Below, in pieces: positions 6,161-9,056 of a stretch of DNA of 9,056 bases. The notes beneath the pieces were generated by a model. That model searched no databases, was not told where the DNA came from, and worked only from the letters and a program-made list of their open reading frames with translations. The position numbers and the translations under genes were made by a program. The DNA comes from JBFMFE01 sp040752295 (lineage in GTDB: Bacteria > UBP15 > UBA6099 > JBFMBQ01): contig JBFMFE010000055.1 of NCBI GenBank assembly GCA_040752295.1, positions 1-9,056 on the forward strand, written 5' to 3'. Numbering within the stretch: the stretch's first letter is position 1; each line of letters opens with the position of its first letter.

Positions 6161-7768
6161 TTAAAATTTTCCCTTTATTTCAAGCTCGATTATCTTCGAC
6201 ACCCCGTTGTACTCCGCGTCCAGCCAGTCGCTGTAGGCGTCCCGCGTGAATCTGAGCGAGAAGCCCAGCACGTCGGAAAGCTCCCTGTCGTACCCCGCGT
6301 AATATCCCTTCTCGCCAACGTTGTTGTTTGCGAACGGGTCTATGACCTTCGAGTGGTTCCTCGTGTATCCCGCCGTGAGGGTGGTCCTGTCGGAGACCGC
6401 GTAGTCCCCGCCCAGCGTGAACAGATCGCTCGTCTCGTACACGTCGTAAACGAGGTCGTTCCCCGTGAAAAGGAACCTCCCCCCCATCTTCCACTCGGAC
6501 GAAATGTAGTTCGTCGTGAACGTTATCCGCGGGTCGTAGATGTAATAGGCGCTGAAACCTTCGAGGACGGTCTTGTCGGTTACGACGCCGTAGCCGCCCC
6601 GCCGCGTGTACTGCCTTCCCTTCGTGTCCCCGAAAAAGGTGATCCCCGTTTTCGCGGAGTACGCGGACGTTATGCTGTAGTTGAACCCGGTCGTCTGCGC
6701 GGTCAGTTCCTCGACGTTCATCAGCGTCGCGGCGGCGAACCCGCTCGACGTTCTGTCCTGGTCCGTGTATTCGGCTTTCACGGTCGCCCAGGGAAGCCTC
6801 GTCTTCACGCCCGCCGTGTACGTGTCGGTGTCCTGATCGGTGATGTCTGTGTTCCTGAACGACTTGTTCCGCTTCTCGAAGCTCACGTCGAACGTCGTCG
6901 CCCTCGACGGGTAGAACGTGAACCCGATCTCATAAGCGTCCTCGTCGGTCGAGAGCGTTCCCACCGTGGAGTTGTCGAAATCCCTGCTCAGGTAATCGGC
7001 GAACAGCATTATGCTTTCGCCAAGCCCGGCGGACGATTCGATCTCCGTCTTCGTTATCTTTATCCTGCTCGCGGAGTTAGCGGAGCCGGGGGAATACTTG
7101 AGCACACCGTGCGACGCGGAAAAATAGAACGGCGCCGACGGGTCCGTGAGTATCGATCCCGTAACCTCGTTCAGCTTGTGGTCGGACGACGCCTTGTACA
7201 GCCTGCCGGACCTGTATTTAACTGACGCGAATGTCCTGCCGAGACTCTCCGTCTCGAGGATTATCCCCTTTTCCCTGTCCTTCTGCCCGATCGCCTTCGT
7301 GTCCGAAAACCGCCCCACCTTGTCCTCGTTCGAGTAGAATAGCCCGACCTTCGTCGCCCGCAGGGGGAAGAGCTTCAGCCCGGACGACGTCTTGCTCCGC
7401 TCGGTGAAAAGGTTGGTTGAGGGGTCCGTCACGTGCGGCGTCTTCTCGTGTCCGCTTTCGAACGTGAACCACTTCCCCCTCCATATCTTGACCAGCGACT
7501 CCGTGTCGTCCTGCCCCAGGCTCTCCGACTCGAAAAGCAGGTCGGCGAACGCGCCCCTCTTGTATTCGAGTTTCAGTCCCGTCACCGATATGCCTTCCGG
7601 GTATGTGCGGAACTCCCTCAGCCTCGCGGATTCCGACTTGTCTACGCCGGTGAGGGTGGTTGAAATCTCGCCGGACAGGTTCTTCGCGCCCGCGCCGGAA
7701 GAGGAAAGGGCGAACAACGCGAAAGCCGCGCCCGCTAAAACGAGCGGCATCCTTGGTTTTTTCTCCAT
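6161..7768 (-). CDS. Outer-membrane beta-barrel (MtrB/PioB-like porin of a cytochrome conduit)
   Basis: This is a 535-residue protein from ATG 7768, chosen because GAGGGG lies nine bases upstream and the frame opens with a signal peptide (MEKKPRMPLVLAGAAF..., cleavage near GAGA-KN at 28/29). An in-frame ATG at 7801 would lie inside the decaheme gene and bury the signal. The mature chain is almost entirely alternating polar/hydrophobic beta strands separated by Asp/Ser/Asn-rich turns. Examples are GISVTGLKLEYKRG, TTFDVSFEKRNKSF and TTLTAGYTRNH. It ends in IELEIKGKF, with the C-terminal Phe recognised by the Bam machinery. It has no cysteine at all, so it lacks the N-terminal CXXC of Shewanella MtrB, and it is shorter than MtrB (about 700 residues). 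The assignment as the conduit sheath rests on its place between a decaheme MtrA-type gene and a lipoprotein cytochrome. By sequence alone it is a generic large barrel. Confidence 0.8.
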   Translation of the reverse strand: MEKKPRMPLVLAGAAFALFALSSSGAGAKNLSGEISTTLTGVDKSESARLREFRTYPEGISVTGLKLEYKRGAFADLLFESESLGQDDTESLVKIWRGKWFTFESGHEKTPHVTDPSTNLFTERSKTSSGLKLFPLRATKVGLFYSNEDKVGRFSDTKAIGQKDREKGIILETESLGRTFASVKYRSGRLYKASSDHKLNEVTGSILTDPSAPFYFSASHGVLKYSPGSANSASRIKITKTEIESSAGLGESIMLFADYLSRDFDNSTVGTLSTDEDAYEIGFTFYPSRATTFDVSFEKRNKSFRNTDITDQDTDTYTAGVKTRLPWATVKAEYTDQDRTSSGFAAATLMNVEELTAQTTGFNYSITSAYSAKTGITFFGDTKGRQYTRRGGYGVVTDKTVLEGFSAYYIYDPRITFTTNYISSEWKMGGRFLFTGNDLVYDVYETSDLFTLGGDYAVSDRTTLTAGYTRNHSKVIDPFANNNVGEKGYYAGYDRELSDVLGFSLRFTRDAYSDWLDAEYNGVSKIIELEIKGKF

Positions 7769-7777
7769 GTGTTTCAA

Positions 7778-7783
7778 CCCCTC
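7778..7783 (-). promoter_or_regulatory. Ribosome-binding site overlapping the upstream stop codon
   Basis: GAGGGG on the - strand overlaps the TGA of the decaheme gene (the shared bases read TGAGGGG) and lies nine bases before ATG 7768. This arrangement favours translational coupling, which would keep the periplasmic wire and its barrel in proportion. Confidence 0.6.
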
Positions 7784-8639
7784 ACTGTAAGAGTTTTTCA
7801 CTGATGTTCGATCCGTGAATGGCTTCGTGGCAGTTGGAGCACTTCCTGTAGTTCGCCTGAGTGAAGTCGTGGAAGACCGGCGCGTCCGAGTGGCACTGGA
7901 GGCAGAGGGCGGGCGTGCGGAACTTGAGGAGATTCTGGTTTACCGAGCCGTGTGGGAGGTGGCAGTTCGTGCAGTTTTCCTGCACGGCGCGGTGTTCGTA
8001 CAGGAACGGTCCCGCTTTCTCCTGGTGGCAGCCGAGGCAGGCGTTTTTCACGTTCTTCATCGCCGTTCTCGAATTGTCGTGAGGGTCGTGGCAGTCGGAG
8101 CAGTTCACCTTGCCCTCGTTGACCGGGTGGCGGGAGGGCATGGCGAGCGTCCTTTTCTTTTCCCTGTGGCATTCGATGCAGGCTTCGGGCTGCGATTGCC
8201 GCAGAAGGGTCTTCGACGTTGAATGCGGGTTGTGGCAGCTTGTGCACGCCAGGTCGTTTTTCGCGTGCCGGCTGTTTCTGAATTTCGCCTGGATTCCGCC
8301 GAAGTGGCAGGTCTGACACGCCTTTATCGTTTCCTGCGGGGCGGCTTCGCTGAATTTGATGATGTTCTCTCCCGGCTCCTCGAGGTGCCCGGAACCCGGT
8401 CCGTGACACGCCTCGCAGCCGTTCTTCTCACCCGGTTCGTCTTCGAGGAAGAGCACCCTGTGCGCCGTTCGCGGGAACGGCTTCGCGGCGTCCGCGTGGC
8501 ATGAGAGGCACGCTTTGGAGCCGATGTACGTACTCTCATCGGTACCCTGCTGAGCTGAGGACGTCTTCAGGGCGCACAACGACATGAGGACGACGGCTGG
8601 GGGAACAACCCAGTATATCCTCCTGCGTCTTAGGGACAA
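7782..8639 (-). CDS. MtrA/DmsE-family periplasmic decaheme c-type cytochrome
   Basis: From TTG 8639 this is a 285-residue protein. GGAGG (8647-8651) stands seven bases upstream, and translation opens a compact Sec signal (MSLRRRRIYW, then a hydrophobic core, cleavage near SSA-QQ). ATG 8684 is an alternative start that adds 15 polar residues on a poorer site. Ten CXXCH motifs start at C44, C75, C108, C132, C154, C180, C201, C223, C246 and C267. Exactly ten other histidines exist, one for each heme, as expected for bis-His ligation. CXXCHxPH occurs three times (132, 180, 223), and the end, KCSNCHEAIHGSNIS, matches the C-terminal CxxCHxxIHGSN pattern of MtrA/DmsE proteins. Length is a little under MtrA. 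It should thread into the barrel encoded next and carry electrons across the outer membrane. It is first in the operon, behind a good promoter. Confidence 0.9.
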   Translation of the reverse strand: MSLRRRRIYWVVPPAVVLMSLCALKTSSAQQGTDESTYIGSKACLSCHADAAKPFPRTAHRVLFLEDEPGEKNGCEACHGPGSGHLEEPGENIIKFSEAAPQETIKACQTCHFGGIQAKFRNSRHAKNDLACTSCHNPHSTSKTLLRQSQPEACIECHREKKRTLAMPSRHPVNEGKVNCSDCHDPHDNSRTAMKNVKNACLGCHQEKAGPFLYEHRAVQENCTNCHLPHGSVNQNLLKFRTPALCLQCHSDAPVFHDFTQANYRKCSNCHEAIHGSNISEKLLQ

Positions 8640-8646
8640 TTGAGCA

Positions 8647-8651
8647 CCTCC
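8647..8651 (-). promoter_or_regulatory. Ribosome-binding site favouring the TTG start of the decaheme gene
   Basis: GGAGG on the - strand lies seven bases before TTG 8639, inside what would be the coding sequence if the upstream ATG 8684 were used. The perfect core, its spacing and the signal peptide that follows support the TTG. Confidence 0.55.
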
Positions 8652-8760
8652 ATCTGTTGCTGCGTCCGGGGAAATGTTGTTCATTCGAATCGCTTTCAAT
8701 CGGCGTTATGCGGCTGTCGCATTAAAACTTCTCAAATAAAAGAAGCACAAGTCGCGTTTC

Positions 8761-8790
8761 ATAATAATGAGTTTGTGAAGTTTGTGTCAA
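8761..8790 (-). promoter_or_regulatory. Sigma-70-type promoter for the decaheme-barrel-lipoprotein operon
   Basis: On the - strand a perfect TTGACA (8785-8790) is followed by an 18-base spacer and TATTAT (8761-8766), five of six to the -10 consensus, in an AT-rich setting. Initiation near 8754 gives a leader of about 115 bases to TTG 8639. The spacer is occupied by two tandem copies of CACAAAC nine bases apart (8780-8786 and 8771-8777), a plausible operator position. Confidence 0.6.
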
Positions 8791-8943
8791 TTAAAACAGG
8801 GTTAAATTTCGATTAAAAACTGATAAAAGTTTAAGATTACGAAAATAATTCTGTGTTTTGGCTCCTAATTGCCGGAAGTGCCCCGTCCTGCCCTCTCCGC
8901 GCGCACAGACGGGAATTAACATTACAGCGCAACTTTTCGTTTT

Positions 8944-9050
8944 GACAGGCTGGAAGCCTGTCCCACTATTTCAAAAATAACATCTTTCACTGGGACATGA
9001 AGCCAGGAGACAAGTTGAACGAGCTGTTCAGGTCCCACTATTTCAAAAAT
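8944..9050. repeat. Hairpin plus 19-bp direct repeat unit, two copies
   Basis: The 19-mer GTCCCACTATTTCAAAAAT occurs exactly at 8960-8978 and 9032-9050. Each copy is immediately preceded or overlapped by a hairpin: GACAGGCT/AGCCTGTC at 8944-8962 (8-bp stem, GGA loop), and TGAAC/GTTCA at 9016-9030 (5-bp stem). TGGGAC at 8991-8996 is also inverted relative to the GTCCCA in each copy. It resembles an intergenic repeat family; function and copy number elsewhere are unknown. Confidence 0.6.
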
Positions 9051-9056
9051 CATTAA

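Larger units (their letters stand above)
8640..9056. other. AT-rich gene-free flank: operon leader, promoter and repeats
   Basis: No supported gene lies here. From left to right it holds the leader of the decaheme gene (8640 to about 8754), an AT-rich control region (about 8720-8870) with the promoter at 8761-8790, a GC-rich patch with a CCCGTC/GACGGG inverted pair (8882-8887/8908-8913), and the hairpin/direct-repeat element at 8944-9050. Within the leader, CTTCT (8728-8732) and AGAAG (8741-8745) could form a small stem. No tRNA, CRISPR or transposase signature was seen. Confidence 0.6.

Noticed and set aside
8942..8972. + strand TTGACA at 8942-8947 as a promoter leading out of the window
   Set aside because: Its TTGACA belongs to the arm of the hairpin repeat, the best -10 (TATTTC, 19-base spacing) matches only three of six, and no gene follows within the window.
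8997..9056. 19-codon + strand frame starting at ATG 8997 and ending in TAA at the window edge (MKPGDKLNELFRSHYFKNH)
   Set aside because: It has no Shine-Dalgarno site and overlaps the hairpin/direct-repeat element. The in-frame SHYFKN repeat arises because the DNA repeat spacing, 72 bases, is divisible by three.
8700..9056. CRISPR array or tRNA in the repeat-bearing flank
   Set aside because: Only two repeat copies are present with one non-uniform interval, no cas gene is nearby, and no cloverleaf could be drawn.

Overview
The window looks like chromosomal DNA from a Gram-negative bacterium with an anaerobic or metal-respiring lifestyle. It encodes a Sec-exported decaheme cytochrome, an outer-membrane beta-barrel ending in Phe, a multiheme lipoprotein and an RND pump. 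Coding regions are GC-rich with strong Shine-Dalgarno sites, while the right-hand flank is AT-rich. The lineage cannot be fixed from the sequence. Short GC-rich palindromes at the left end and hairpin-linked repeats at the right end suggest a repeat-rich genome, perhaps an uncultured phylum or a deltaproteobacterium-like lineage (inference only).

Layout. 1-493: no gene; a dense array of small perfect palindromes and inverted repeats, then the ribosome-binding site of the next gene. 494-3604 (+): an AcrB-type RND transporter with no adaptor or outer-membrane channel gene in view. 3636-4232 (-): a small exported tetraheme cytochrome, convergent with the pump. 4349-4388 (-): a good intrinsic terminator. 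4426-8639 (-): a three-gene operon, transcribed right to left as MtrA/DmsE-type decaheme cytochrome (7782-8639), cysteine-free outer-membrane beta-barrel (6161-7768) and nine-heme lipoprotein (4426-6132). 8640-9056: no convincing gene; it holds the operon leader, a consensus-like sigma-70 promoter (8761-8790) and a hairpin/direct-repeat element at the right edge.

How the genes work together. The decaheme-barrel-lipoprotein order is the logic of a porin-cytochrome conduit, as in Shewanella MtrABC, PioAB and the Geobacter OmaB-OmbB-OmcB systems. A periplasmic heme wire is sheathed by an outer-membrane barrel and hands electrons to, or takes them from, a surface lipoprotein cytochrome. Ten plus nine hemes would span the outer membrane and its surface. 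The tetraheme protein beyond the terminator is a candidate periplasmic carrier feeding the conduit, giving 23 CXXCH sites in the window. The pump is probably functionally unrelated. The most unusual point is the outer lipoprotein. Its C-terminal third resembles soluble nitrite-reductase/octaheme-type multiheme proteins more than MtrC, so this may be a poorly described conduit type. Four starts were placed at internal or non-ATG codons, on Shine-Dalgarno spacing and signal-peptide shape.
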